Assembly (NCBI GenBank): GCA_031177985.1
Contig: JAPSJW010000002.1
Location: 244,242 to 308,241 of the forward strand
Source of the DNA: Microbacteriaceae bacterium
GTDB taxonomy: Bacteria > Actinomycetota > Actinomycetes > Actinomycetales > Microbacteriaceae
Direction: 5' to 3'
Length of the DNA stretch: 64,000 nt
In this document: positions 52,711 to 63,961 of the stretch, piece after piece
Layout of the letters: every line of letters begins with the position of its first letter
Numbering within the stretch: the stretch's first letter is position 1
Notes under the pieces: generated by a model
The model's input: the letters and a program-made list of their open reading frames with translations, nothing else
What the model was told of the DNA's origin: nothing
The model's database searches: none
Translations under genes and position numbers: made by a program

Positions 52711-52716
52711 TACGCT
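52711..52716 (+). promoter_or_regulatory. -10-like hexamer TACGCT upstream of the 50-aa gene
   Basis: TACGCT ends 6 nt before GTG 52723 and is the main support for that short gene. Confidence 0.45.
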
Positions 52717-52722
52717 GACGGC

Positions 52723-52875
52723 GTGATCGCGTTCCCCATCCCGAGCCCTGTGGACTCGCCCCTCGTCGGCATCCTCTTCGGGCTCGCCGCCCTCAGCGGA
52801 TTCGGGGTGCTCGTCTGGCAGGCGGTGCGCTGGTTCCGACAGGATCGCGAGAACCGCCCTGACGATGAGCGCTGA
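52723..52875 (+). CDS. Very small single-pass membrane protein
   Basis: A 50-aa protein: a short N-terminus (MIAFPIPSPVDSP), one membrane helix (LVGILFGLAALSGFGVLVWQAV) and a charged tail (RWFRQDRENRPDDER). GTG 52723 stands at the leaderless distance from TACGCT. Its compact helix plus charged tail and the clean promoter placement argue for a real gene despite its length. Function unknown. It ends just before the glycine riboswitch. Confidence 0.55.
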   Translation: MIAFPIPSPVDSPLVGILFGLAALSGFGVLVWQAVRWFRQDRENRPDDER

Positions 52876-52939
52876 GTTCACACGGTCGACACACCGCGCT
52901 TGTAGACTCTGACCACAATCGAAGACAGGGCCGCAACAC

Positions 52940-53127
52940 GACGCGGGAGAGCGTCCGGGCAACCGGACCACCGAAGGAGCAAGCCTCCCCGCCAATCTCT
53001 CAGGTCTCGAGTACCGCGTCGGACTGGCCACTCTGAAAAGTGCTTCCGCGTCCGCGCGGGGCCGCCCACGGTGAAACCCGGATCAGCTCCGGCGAAACTC
53101 TCAGGCCCATGACAGAGGGGGAGTTCA
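52940..53127 (+). promoter_or_regulatory. Tandem glycine riboswitch upstream of gcvT
   Basis: Two consecutive aptamers. The first runs from about 52943, with GCGGGAGAGC, ACCGAAGGAGCAAG and AATCTCTCAGGT, to GGCCACTCTG around 53035. The second contains CACGGTGAAACCCGG, GGCGAAACTCTCAGGC and GACAGAGGGG, ending near 53120. The [C]CGAAGGAGCAA / CTCTCAGG / GACAGAG elements are the conserved glycine-aptamer core. The linker between the aptamers is short, as expected for cooperative tandem glycine sensors, which usually switch on gcv expression when glycine is abundant. A TAGACT hexamer at 52903-52908 is the likely -10 box. Confidence 0.93.
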
Positions 53128-53158
53128 TCCAGCAGCCCACGCGCGCCAGGAGGACTCC

Positions 53159-54262
53159 GTGTCAGATCGCCTCTCTCCGCTCCACCGCATCCACGAGGAT
53201 GCCGGAGCCTCCTTCACCGACTTCGCCGGCTGGCGGATGCCGGTGCGCTACAGCTCCGAGCTCGCCGAGCACCACGCGGTGCGCACGGCCGCCGGGCTGT
53301 TCGACCTCTCGCACATGGGCGAGGTCGTGGTGCTCGGCGCGCAGGCCGCCGAAGCGCTCGACTACGCCGTCTCGGGTCGGATGTCGGCGCTCGAGGAGGG
53401 CCGCGCCAAGTACACGCTGCTGCTCGCCGACGACGGCGGCGTGCTCGACGACCTGATCGTCTACCGCACCGGGGCGGACCGCTTCCTCGTCGTGGCGAAC
53501 GCCTCCAACCGCGAGCTGGTGGCGTCGGAGCTCGCTCGACGAGCCGACGGCTTCGACGCGCAGGTGTTCGACGAGAGCGACGACGTCGCGCTCATCGCGC
53601 TGCAGGGGCCGAAGTCGCCGGAGATCCTGGCGGAGGTCGAGGGTCTCGACGTGACCGACCTCGAGGGGCTGCGGTACTACCGGTTCGCCCGCGGCAGCTT
53701 CCGCGGACACGAGGTGCTCGTGGCCCGCACCGGCTACACCGGAGAGAACGGCTTCGAGCTCTTCCTCGCCCCCGAGGCGGCTCCCGAGCTGTGGGAGGCG
53801 ATCGCCGAGACCGGCGCGGGATCGGGGCTGCTGCCCGCGGGCCTCGCCGCCCGGGACACCCTGCGCCTCGAGGCGGGCATGCCGCTCTACGGCTCGGAGC
53901 TGAGCCGTGCCATCCGTCCCGCTCAGGCCGGACTGGCCCGCACCGTCGACCTGACGAAGGAGGACTTCGTCGGCCGTCTCGGCGTCGAACCGCCGGCGGA
54001 TGCTCCCGTGCTCGTCGGACTCGCCGCCGAGGGCCGGCGCGCGGCGCGCGCCGGCTACCCGGTGCTCGCGGATGCGGAGGGCGGCGACCCGATCGGCGAG
54101 GTCACCTCCGGCGCGCTGTCGCCCACCCTCGGCCATCCGATCGCGATGGCCTACGTCCCCCCTGCGGTGAGCGCCGCAGGCACCCAGCTGTTCGTCGACG
54201 TGCGGGGCACGCGCATCCCCGCATCCGTCGTCGCCCTGCCGTTCTACAAGAGAGAGGCCTGA
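53159..54262 (+). CDS. gcvT: Glycine cleavage system T protein (aminomethyltransferase)
   Basis: A 367-aa tetrahydrofolate-dependent enzyme releasing ammonia and 5,10-methylene-THF from the aminomethyl-lipoyl group of GcvH. Seen: [76 protein letters not shown] and [21 protein letters not shown] 53159 follows AGGAGGA, just downstream of the riboswitch. gcvH begins 1 bp after its stop, so T, H and P are one operon. Confidence 0.97.
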   Translation: MSDRLSPLHRIHEDAGASFTDFAGWRMPVRYSSELAEHHAVRTAAGLFDLSHMGEVVVLGAQAAEALDYAVSGRMSALEEGRAKYTLLLADDGGVLDDLIVYRTGADRFLVVANASNRELVASELARRADGFDAQVFDESDDVALIALQGPKSPEILAEVEGLDVTDLEGLRYYRFARGSFRGHEVLVARTGYTGENGFELFLAPEAAPELWEAIAETGAGSGLLPAGLAARDTLRLEAGMPLYGSELSRAIRPAQAGLARTVDLTKEDFVGRLGVEPPADAPVLVGLAAEGRRAARAGYPVLADAEGGDPIGEVTSGALSPTLGHPIAMAYVPPAVSAAGTQLFVDVRGTRIPASVVALPFYKREA

Positions 54263-54263
54263 G

Positions 54264-54640
54264 ATGGTCGACCAGTCGGAACTGAAGTACACCCACGAGC
54301 ACGAGTGGGTCGCCCTCGAGGGGGACGTCGCGACCATCGGCATCACCGCCTACGCGGCCGAGAAGCTCGGCGACGTGGTCTACGTCGACCTGCCCGAGGT
54401 GGGCACGACCGTTGCCTCCGGGCGCACCGTCGGAGAGGTCGAGTCCACGAAGTCGGTGGGTGAGCTGTTCGCCCCGCTCGACGGCGAGGTCGTCGAGGTC
54501 AACGACGACGTGACGTCGAGCCCGGAGCTGGTCAACTCCGACCCCTTCGGCGACGGCTGGCTCATCCGGGTGCGGCTCTCCGACCCCACGGCGGCCGACA
54601 GCCTGCTGACCGCGGACGAGTACGCCGGGCTGATCGGCGA

Positions 54641-54644
<4 letters not shown>
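54264..54644 (+). CDS. gcvH: Glycine cleavage system H protein
   Basis: A 126-aa lipoyl carrier shuttling the aminomethyl intermediate among P, T and L proteins. The lipoylated Lys63 lies in [64 protein letters not shown] is the standard N-terminal half. Length is typical. Its last 4 bases overlap the GTG start of gcvP. Confidence 0.97.
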
Positions 54645-57499
<2,855 letters not shown>

Positions 57500-57504
57500 C
57501 CCCG

Positions 57505-57544
57505 TCGTGGGTCGAGTAGCTCAGCGGCGCTACTCGACCCACGA
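57505..57544. terminator. Strong palindromic terminator between gcvP and the symporter gene
   Basis: A perfect 16-bp stem TCGTGGGTCGAGTAGC / GCTACTCGACCCACGA with an 8-nt loop, 5 bp after the gcvP stop and 5 bp before the convergent symporter end. It may also be a member of a GGTCGAGTAGC-type repeat I recall from Microbacteriaceae genomes. Confidence 0.85.
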
Positions 57545-57549
57545 ACGGG

Positions 57550-59130
57550 TCAGTGACTGGTCGCCTTCTCGGCGCCGATGCCGGTGAGCGAGCGCACCTC
57601 CATCTCGCTCGCCTTCGCCGCGTCCTCCTTGCGGCCGGGCAGGTAGCTGCCGAGCCAGCCGAGCAGGAAGCCCAGCGGGATCGAGACGATGCCGGGGTTG
57701 TTGAGCGGGAAGACGGAGAAGTCGACGGTCTTGAAGATCGACGTCTCGGCCCCCGAGACCACCGGGGACAGCACGATCAGGAGCAGCGCCGAGCCCAGGC
57801 CGCCGTACATGCTGAGCAGCGCGCCTGTCGTGGTGAACCGCTTCCAGAACAGCGAGTAGATGATCGTCGGCAGGTTGGCGGATGCCGCGATCGCGAACGC
57901 GAGCGCCACCAGGAACGCGACGTTCTGGCCCTGCACGCCGATGCCTCCGACGATCGCCAGGATGCCGATCACGACGACGGTGATGCGTGCGACGCGCACC
58001 TCGCCGTTCGGAGAGACCTTCCCCCTCTTGATCACGCTGGCGTAGACGTCATGGGCGAACGAACTCGCCGCCGTGATGGTGAGGCCGGCGACCACCGCGA
58101 GGATCGTCGCGAACGCGACGGCCGAGATGATCCCCAGCAGCACGGGCCCTCCGAGCTCGAACGCCAGCAGCGGTGCGGCGGAGTTGACGCCACCCGGAGC
58201 CGTCGTGATCGTCTCCTTGCCGATGAGGGCGCCGGCCCCGTAGCCCAGCACGAGGGTGAACAGGTAGAAGATGCCGATCGCCCAGATCGCCCACACGACG
58301 CTCCTGCGGGCCTCCTTGGCCGTCGGCACCGTGTAGAAGCGCATCAGCACGTGGGGCAGGCCCGCCGTGCCGAGCACCAGAGCGAGCGCCAGCGACAGGA
58401 AGTCGAGCCGCGTGAGGTCGGTCAGCCCGTACTGCACTCCCGGTTCGAGCACGGGCGTGTCGGAGTTGGCCGCCGCGGCGCCCAGCAGATCGGAGAGGTT
58501 GAACCCGTAGAGCGCGAGCACCCAGATCGTCATGACGCCCGCGCCGACGATGAGCAGGGCCGCCTTGATGATCTGCACCCACGTCGTGCCCTTCATGCCG
58601 CCGACGAGCACGTAGAGGATCATCAGCGCGCCCACGACGGCGATGACGACCGACTGGCCGATCGCCTCGTTGATGCCGAGGAGCAGCGACACGAGGCCCC
58701 CGGCGCCCGCCATCTGCGCGAGCAGGTAGAAGAAGCACACCGCGAGGGTGGCCGTCGCCGCAGCCATGCGCACCGGGCGCTCGCGCAGGCGGAACGAGAG
58801 CACGTCGGCCATCGTGTACTTGCCCGTGTTGCGCAGCAGCTCGGCGACCAGCAGCAGGGCCACCAGCCACGCGACGAGGAACCCGATCGAGTAGAGGAAG
58901 CCGTCGTAGCCGTTGATGGCGATCGCGCCGCAGATGCCGAGGAACGACGCGGCCGAGAGGTAGTCGCCCGCGATCGCGGTGCCGTTCTGGCCACCCGAGA
59001 ACGAGCGTCCGGCGGCGTAGTAGTCCGCCGCGGTCTTGTTGTTGCGGCTGGCCCGCAGCACGATCACGAGCGTGACGGCGACGAACGCGCCGAAGATCGA
59101 GATGTTGAGGATCGGCTCGCCGATGGTCAT
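57550..59130 (-). CDS. Sodium:solute (acetate-type, ActP-like) symporter
   Basis: A 526-aa inner-membrane carrier of the solute:sodium symporter family with about 13 helices. Seen: ASRNNKTAADYYAAGRSFSGGQNGTAIAGDYLSAASFLG, the typical SSS start, and LGTAGLPHVLMRFYTVPTAKEARRSV, matching ActP/MctC-type monocarboxylate carriers. Its start overlaps the end of a DUF485 gene by 4 bp, the usual ActP partner arrangement. Acetate, propionate or pyruvate are likely substrates (inference). Confidence 0.92.
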   Translation of the reverse strand: MTIGEPILNISIFGAFVAVTLVIVLRASRNNKTAADYYAAGRSFSGGQNGTAIAGDYLSAASFLGICGAIAINGYDGFLYSIGFLVAWLVALLLVAELLRNTGKYTMADVLSFRLRERPVRMAAATATLAVCFFYLLAQMAGAGGLVSLLLGINEAIGQSVVIAVVGALMILYVLVGGMKGTTWVQIIKAALLIVGAGVMTIWVLALYGFNLSDLLGAAAANSDTPVLEPGVQYGLTDLTRLDFLSLALALVLGTAGLPHVLMRFYTVPTAKEARRSVVWAIWAIGIFYLFTLVLGYGAGALIGKETITTAPGGVNSAAPLLAFELGGPVLLGIISAVAFATILAVVAGLTITAASSFAHDVYASVIKRGKVSPNGEVRVARITVVVIGILAIVGGIGVQGQNVAFLVALAFAIAASANLPTIIYSLFWKRFTTTGALLSMYGGLGSALLLIVLSPVVSGAETSIFKTVDFSVFPLNNPGIVSIPLGFLLGWLGSYLPGRKEDAAKASEMEVRSLTGIGAEKATSH

Positions 59131-59513
59131 CGCACTGCCCCCTTCGAGTCGGTGGTCGTGTCGGTGCCGGTCGTCAGGATGCCGGCCTCGGCATCCGTTC
59201 TGATCTCCTCGGCGATCGGATCGAGCCGCTTGTTCGCGAAGCTCACGTACCAGGTGGTGATCGCGAAGGTCGAGACGAACTGCAGCAGTCCGAGGACCAA
59301 CCCGACGTTGATGTTGCCGAGCACGGGAGTCGCCATGAAGTCGTGCGCGTAGTCGGCCAGCAGCACGTAGGCGAAGTACCAGACGAGGAACAGCGCCGCC
59401 ACGGGGAAGACGAACGATCGGTGCCGTCGTTTCAGCTCTTTGAACCGATCGGATGCCTCGATCCGCTCGAACTCGGCGCTGTCGGTGGGGGCGGACGGTG
59501 CGGTATCGCCCAT
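59127..59513 (-). CDS. DUF485 membrane protein, ActP partner
   Basis: A 128-aa protein with two membrane helices (VFPVAALFLVWYFAYVLLAD and GLVLGLLQFVSTFAITTWYV) and the DUF485 pattern KELKRRHRSFVFP, YAHDFMATPVLGNINVGLVLGLLQF, FANKRLDPIAEEIR. DUF485 proteins precede acetate symporters in many bacteria. ATG 59513 is chosen for GAGGAG 8 nt upstream; a codon 30 bp earlier is possible. The N- and C-termini are acidic and Thr-rich. Confidence 0.9.
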   Translation of the reverse strand: MGDTAPSAPTDSAEFERIEASDRFKELKRRHRSFVFPVAALFLVWYFAYVLLADYAHDFMATPVLGNINVGLVLGLLQFVSTFAITTWYVSFANKRLDPIAEEIRTDAEAGILTTGTDTTTDSKGAVR

Positions 59514-59614
59514 GGGCGTCTCCTCTGCATCGACTGGCCGCACGGCGATGTGCGGTCGTCGTCAGACTGGCATTCCCCCCGGACGGGTGTCAACGATTCG
59601 TGGCGGGCCGCGAC

Positions 59615-60376
59615 TTAGTCGGCGGGCAGGCCGAGAAACTCGGGGAAGGCCCCTGCCGCCCAGGGGTAGCCGACGAAGATCACAGCGTCGATCAGGAAGT
59701 GCGCGACGACGAACGGAAGCACCCGTCCGCTGCGGCTGTACAGCCATCCGAAGAGGATGCCCATGGCGATGTTGCCGACGAAGGCGCCGAACCCCTGGTA
59801 CAGGTGGTAGGTGCCGCGCAGCACCGCGCTGGTCAGGATGATCGGCCAGGTCGACCAGCCGAGGTCCCTGAGGCGCGCGAAGAGGTAGCCGACCACGATG
59901 ACCTCCTCGGTGATGCCGGCGCGCGCGGCGCTCAGCAGCAGCACGGGGATGGTCCACCAGTGCGCGTCGAGGCCCGCGGGGTTCACCGCCACGGTGATCC
60001 CGAGCGCCCTGCCCGCGAGATACAGCGCGATGCCGGGGATGCCGATGGCGAGAGCGAGCAGCACGGCCTGACCGGTGTCCCGCGCCGGACGCTCGAGGTC
60101 CAGCCCGAGCCGACCGAGCCGGGGGCGCGCCTCGCGCCAGAGCAGGAAGCAGACGAGCGCGACCGGCACCAGCGCGAAGAAGATGTCGAGCAGCTGGTAG
60201 ACGAGATCGAAGATCTCGCGTTCGTCGAGAGTCGGGTTGAGGGTCGCGGTCTGCTCCGAGAGTCGCTCCTCGCGGGTGAGCCGATTGACGATCGCGACGA
60301 CCGAGTAGACGGCCGACGCGCCGAGCGACAGCCCGAGCACCAGCAGGATCTCGGTACGGATGCGGGCGCGCGACAC
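59615..60376 (-). CDS. CPBP-family intramembrane metalloprotease
   Basis: A 253-aa membrane protein with about seven helices. Family motifs are ARAGITEEVIVVGYLFARL (the EExxxR-type motif lacks the usual Arg, reading EEVIVVGYLF), GTYHLYQGFGAFVGNIAMGILFGWLY and FVVAHFLIDAVIF. The substituted first motif may mean altered or lost activity. GTG start with TAGCAT 6 nt upstream (60383-60388). It is divergent from the GtrA gene. Confidence 0.85.
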   Translation of the reverse strand: MSRARIRTEILLVLGLSLGASAVYSVVAIVNRLTREERLSEQTATLNPTLDEREIFDLVYQLLDIFFALVPVALVCFLLWREARPRLGRLGLDLERPARDTGQAVLLALAIGIPGIALYLAGRALGITVAVNPAGLDAHWWTIPVLLLSAARAGITEEVIVVGYLFARLRDLGWSTWPIILTSAVLRGTYHLYQGFGAFVGNIAMGILFGWLYSRSGRVLPFVVAHFLIDAVIFVGYPWAAGAFPEFLGLPAD

Positions 60377-60382
60377 CCTGCG

Positions 60383-60388
60383 ATGCTA
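60383..60388 (-). promoter_or_regulatory. -10-like hexamer TAGCAT upstream of the second CPBP gene
   Basis: On the minus strand TAGCAT ends 6 nt before the GTG start at 60376. Confidence 0.5.
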
Positions 60389-60512
60389 CGGCGCACACGG
60401 GGTGGAAACGTCGTTCCTCTATGCTGTCGTCGGCCAGGATCGGCGAACACGTCCCGATTCCCCGGACGGCCGCGAACGTGCGAGGCTAGCGAGTGATGAG
60501 GAAGACTTCCGC

Positions 60513-61067
60513 GTGAGATCCGGCCTTCAATGGTTCTGGAGCAAGGTCGCGAGCTACGCGGTCAAGTTCGGAGTCGTCGGTCTCATCGGCATGGTGATCG
60601 ACGTCGGTCTGTTCAACCTGCTCCGCCTCGGCGTCTTCGGCACCGATCACTTCTTCCAGGGTCCGCTGGGGGCGAAGATCCTCAGCGTCTCGGTGGCGAT
60701 CGCGTTCAACTGGGTCGGCAGCCGCTACTGGACCTTCCGTCAGCACCGTCGGCGCAACTTCGTGCGCGAGCTGCTCGAGTACGTGCTGGTGTCGATCGGG
60801 GGCATGGTCGTCGCTCTCGCCTGCCTCGGCGTCTCGCACTACATCCTCGGGTTCGACAACCTGGTCGCCGACAACATCGCGACGAACGTGGTGGGTCTGG
60901 GCCTCGGCACGATCTTCCGTTTCACGCTGTTCCGCTTCTGGGTCTATGGGCACCACCGCAGCGACGGCATCCACGCAGCGTCGAAGCTCGAGGAGGCCGA
61001 GACCGCGCTGTTCGAGGAACCCGTCGCCGAGAGCGAGCAGGTCCCGGTGATTGAGGGCGAACGGTGA
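60513..61067 (+). CDS. GtrA-family membrane protein
   Basis: A 184-aa protein with four membrane helices, typical of GtrA (flippase-like helpers that move polyprenyl-linked sugars). Seen: SKVASYAVKFGVVGLIGMVIDVGLFNLL, LSVSIAFNWVGSRYWTFRQHRRRNFVRELLEYVLVSIGGMVV (as LSVSVAIAFNWVGSRYWTF) and NVVGLGLGTIFRFTLFRFWVYG. The acidic tail (about 160-184) is disordered. GTG 60513 has GAGGAAG upstream. It overlaps the mannosyltransferase gene by 4 bp, so the two work together. Confidence 0.9.
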   Translation: MRSGLQWFWSKVASYAVKFGVVGLIGMVIDVGLFNLLRLGVFGTDHFFQGPLGAKILSVSVAIAFNWVGSRYWTFRQHRRRNFVRELLEYVLVSIGGMVVALACLGVSHYILGFDNLVADNIATNVVGLGLGTIFRFTLFRFWVYGHHRSDGIHAASKLEEAETALFEEPVAESEQVPVIEGER

Positions 61068-61852
61068 GCGCTCGAGCCGAGTCGGTGCTCGTGATCGTGC
61101 CGACCTACAACGAGTCGGTCAACCTCCCGCTGATCGCGAGGAGACTCTTCGCCGCGGTGCCGCACGCGCACCTTCTCGTGGTCGACGACGCGAGCCCCGA
61201 CGGCACCGGCGAGCTCGCCGACGACCTCGCGGCGGGCGACGAGCGGGTGCACGTGCTGCACCGCAGCGGCAAGCTCGGACTCGGCACGGCCTACCTGCAG
61301 GGCTTCGCGTGGGGGATGGAGCGCGGCTACTCGCTGCTGGTCGAGATGGATGCGGACGGCTCCCATCCCCCGGAGACCCTGCCGGCGATGCTCGAGAGCG
61401 CGGGGGAGCCCGACGCCCGCCGGCTCGTGATCGGGTCGCGCTGGACCCGCGGCGGAGCGGTGGAGAACTGGCCCAAGCGCCGCGAGGTGCTGAGCCGCGG
61501 CGCGAACATCTACACGCGCACGCTGCTGCGCATCCCCGTGAAGGATGCGACGGCGGGGTTCCGGGTCTACCCCGCGGAGATCCTCCGCGAGGTGCTCACG
61601 ACGCCGGTCGAGGCGCGGGGCTACTTCTTCCAGATCCTGCTCACCGTGCGGGCGATCGACGCGGGCTTCGAGGTCGTCGAGGTGCCCATCCTGTTCCGCG
61701 AGCGCGAGCACGGTGTCTCGAAGATGAGCGGCGCCATCATCTACGAGGCCATGACGCGGGTGGCGCTGCTCGGCGCCCAGCGTCTGGGGCGGCGACGGTC
61801 TCCTGCGGCCGAATCCTCCAAACCGCTGCCGCCCGGCGCAGTCACCGGTTGA
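61064..61852 (+). CDS. Polyprenol-phosphate mannosyltransferase (DPM1/Ppm-like GT2)
   Basis: A 262-aa family 2 glycosyltransferase transferring mannose from GDP-mannose to a polyprenyl phosphate, as in actinobacterial Ppm1 and eukaryotic Dpm1. Seen: VLVIVPTYNESVNLPLIARRLF, LLVVDDASPDGTGELADDL, LGTAYLQGFAWGMERGY, MDADGSHPPETLP with DAD at 96-98, and VKDATAGFRVYP, REREHGVSKMSGAII. No acyltransferase domain is fused to it. Product mannose would be used for wall glycans or protein O-mannosylation (inference). The partner GtrA gene is upstream. Confidence 0.92.
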   Translation: MSARAESVLVIVPTYNESVNLPLIARRLFAAVPHAHLLVVDDASPDGTGELADDLAAGDERVHVLHRSGKLGLGTAYLQGFAWGMERGYSLLVEMDADGSHPPETLPAMLESAGEPDARRLVIGSRWTRGGAVENWPKRREVLSRGANIYTRTLLRIPVKDATAGFRVYPAEILREVLTTPVEARGYFFQILLTVRAIDAGFEVVEVPILFREREHGVSKMSGAIIYEAMTRVALLGAQRLGRRRSPAAESSKPLPPGAVTG

Positions 61853-61971
61853 GGTCTCCCACAAGCCCGGTCTGACGCGGAAGCGTCGCGGGGGTTCGAA
61901 ACGCAACGATCGCGCGCCTGCTGCGACCGCCGCGCAGAAATCCTGCTTCCAGCGCAAGCTTCACCACCGTG

Positions 61972-62003
61972 CGTTACCACTGTGTAACGAATACCCCTAC
62001 AGT
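61972..62003 (+). promoter_or_regulatory. Promoter region with CGTTAC-N6-GTAACG palindrome
   Basis: The inverted repeat CGTTAC-N6-GTAACG (61972-61989) overlaps a -35-like TTACCA (61974-61979). TACAGT (61998-62003) follows after 18 bp as a -10 box. A second candidate, TAGGGT at 62027-62032, lies nearer the gene. Either gives a leader of 60-90 nt. Confidence 0.45.
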
Positions 62004-62097
62004 TTGGCCACGGTTGGGCCCCCGTTTAGGGTGTGTTCTATCCCGCACGGCTGCGCGCTAGGACTCGCCTGCCGTGTCATCTTGCACAGGAGGAACA

Positions 62098-63903
62098 TTG
62101 AGAATCAGCAGGTTCGCGGCCGCGGGCGCCGCGATCGCCGCCGGTGCTCTGGTCTTGTCCGGCTGCTCGGCCCCCGAGGCCGACAGCGGACTGGACGAGG
62201 GCACGAGTGTCGGCATCGCTTGGAACCAGGCGTTCTATTCCGCCAACGGCAACACGTCGTTCGGAAACGCCACGGCGAATAACAACATCAACTACCTGAT
62301 CTACGGGACGTTCAACTACTACAACAACACCCCGGAGCTCGTTCAGGACACCTCGTTCGGCACCTACGAGCTCGTGAGCGAGGACCCCCAGGTCGTCGAG
62401 TACACGCTCAACGAGGACGTCGAGTGGTCCGACGGCACCCCCATCGACGCGGCAGACCTCCTGCTGTCGTGGGCCGCCCTGTCGCAGGCGCTGGATGACG
62501 AGGGCTTCGACCCCTCGCAGTTCCAGAACCCCGACACCGGTGAGTTCACCGAGGACTACCCGACCGACACCGTCTTCTTCGACACCGGAACGCAGCTCTC
62601 GCTCGTCTCCGAGCTGCCCGAGGTCGGCGACGACGGCCGCAGCATCACCCTGACCTACGACAACCCGTACGTCGACTGGGAGCTCGTCTTCGGCACCACC
62701 GGCACCATCCTCCCGGCGCACGTCGTCGCGAAGGACGCCCTCGGCATCGAGGACCCCGAGGAGGGCAAGCAGGCCATCCTCGACGCGATCCAGGAGAACG
62801 ACCGTGAGGCTCTCGCGTCGGTGTCGAACTCGTGGAACACGATCTTCAACTTCACCGAGCTGCCCGAGGACGAGGACCTGCTCGTCTCGAGCGGTCCGTA
62901 CCAGATCTCGGAGTTCGTGGCCGATCAGTACATCACGCTGACCGCCAACGAGAACTACACCGGTGACCGCCAGCCGAACATCGAAGAGGTCACCATCCGC
63001 TTCATCGGCGACCCGCTGGCAGCCGTGCAGGCGCTCGAGAACGGCGAGGTCGACGTGATCTCGCCCCAGGCGACGACCGACGTGGTCGCCGGCCTCGAGG
63101 AGATCGAGGGCGTCGAGATCCTGACCGGTCTCGAGGGCACCTACGAGCACATCGACCTGCAGTTCGACCAGAGCCGCAACCCCGGCGTCTTCTCGGACCA
63201 GCGCGTGCGTGAGGCGTTCCTCAAGACGATCCCGCGTCAGGAGATCGTCGACACCCTGATCCAGCCGATCATCGGCGACGAGGCGCTCGTGCGCAACTCG
63301 CAGCTGATCGTGCCCGGCGCTGAGGGCTACGACGAGATCGTCGAGGCCAACGGCTCGGACGCCTACGCCGAGGTCGACATCGAGGGCGCTACGGCGCTGC
63401 TCGCCGAGGCCGGGGTGACCAACCCCGAGGTGTGCATCCTCTACGCGTCGAACAACCCGCGCCGTGTCAACGAGTTCTCGCTGATCCAGGCATCGGCTGC
63501 TGAGGCCGGCTTCAACGTCACCGACTGCGGCAGCGAGGATTGGGGTGGCCTGCTCGGCACCGCCGGCGCCTACGACGCGTCGCTGTTCGGCTGGCAGTCG
63601 ACCGGCCTGGGCGTCACCGACTCGGGACCGAACTTCGAGACCGGAGGCATCAACAACCTCAACTTCTACTCGAACCCCGAGATCGACGAGCTCTACGACC
63701 AGCTGTACCAGGAGTTCGACCCGGAGGCTCAGCTGGAGCTGCAGATGCAGATCGACGAGATCCTCTGGAGTGACGCCTACGGCGTGACGATCTTCCAGTT
63801 CCCGTCGGTGACCGGCGTGCGCGACACCCTCGAGGGCGTCGACCCCTCGATCATCGCGCCGACCATCTTCTGGAACGTGTGGGATTGGGAGCTCAGCGAG
63901 TAA
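62098..63903 (+). CDS. ABC transporter family substrate-binding lipoprotein (peptide/nickel type)
   Basis: A 601-aa extracellular binding protein of the SBP_bac_5 (OppA/DppA) family. TTG 62098 is preceded by AGGAGGA, and the signal peptide ends in lipobox LSGC with Cys23. The mature part has the family landmarks: YTLNEDVEWSDGTPIDAADLLLSWAAL, GDPLAAVQALENGEVDVISP, DQRVREAFLKTIPRQEIV and LELQMQIDEILWSDAYGVTIFQ. The Asn/Tyr-rich segment near 60-85 is typical of this actinobacterial subgroup. The importer permeases and ATPase would lie beyond the window. Oligopeptides are the likely cargo (inference). Confidence 0.93.
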   Translation: MRISRFAAAGAAIAAGALVLSGCSAPEADSGLDEGTSVGIAWNQAFYSANGNTSFGNATANNNINYLIYGTFNYYNNTPELVQDTSFGTYELVSEDPQVVEYTLNEDVEWSDGTPIDAADLLLSWAALSQALDDEGFDPSQFQNPDTGEFTEDYPTDTVFFDTGTQLSLVSELPEVGDDGRSITLTYDNPYVDWELVFGTTGTILPAHVVAKDALGIEDPEEGKQAILDAIQENDREALASVSNSWNTIFNFTELPEDEDLLVSSGPYQISEFVADQYITLTANENYTGDRQPNIEEVTIRFIGDPLAAVQALENGEVDVISPQATTDVVAGLEEIEGVEILTGLEGTYEHIDLQFDQSRNPGVFSDQRVREAFLKTIPRQEIVDTLIQPIIGDEALVRNSQLIVPGAEGYDEIVEANGSDAYAEVDIEGATALLAEAGVTNPEVCILYASNNPRRVNEFSLIQASAAEAGFNVTDCGSEDWGGLLGTAGAYDASLFGWQSTGLGVTDSGPNFETGGINNLNFYSNPEIDELYDQLYQEFDPEAQLELQMQIDEILWSDAYGVTIFQFPSVTGVRDTLEGVDPSIIAPTIFWNVWDWELSE

Positions 63904-63942
63904 TCAGCCACGGCTGACTCCTCACTGACCCCGTCTGGGCGC

Positions 63943-63961
63943 GGGGGGCGAACCGCCCCCC
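63943..63961 (+). terminator. Short hairpin after the binding-protein gene
   Basis: GGGGGGC (63943-63949) pairs with GCCCCCC (63955-63961) around a 5-nt loop, 40 bp after the stop. It may limit read-through to later importer genes so that the binding protein is made in excess. Confidence 0.6.

Noticed and set aside
57553..59352. A 599-codon plus-strand frame
   Set aside because: It is antisense to the ActP-like symporter and DUF485 genes; His/Asp/Arg-rich shadow sequence.
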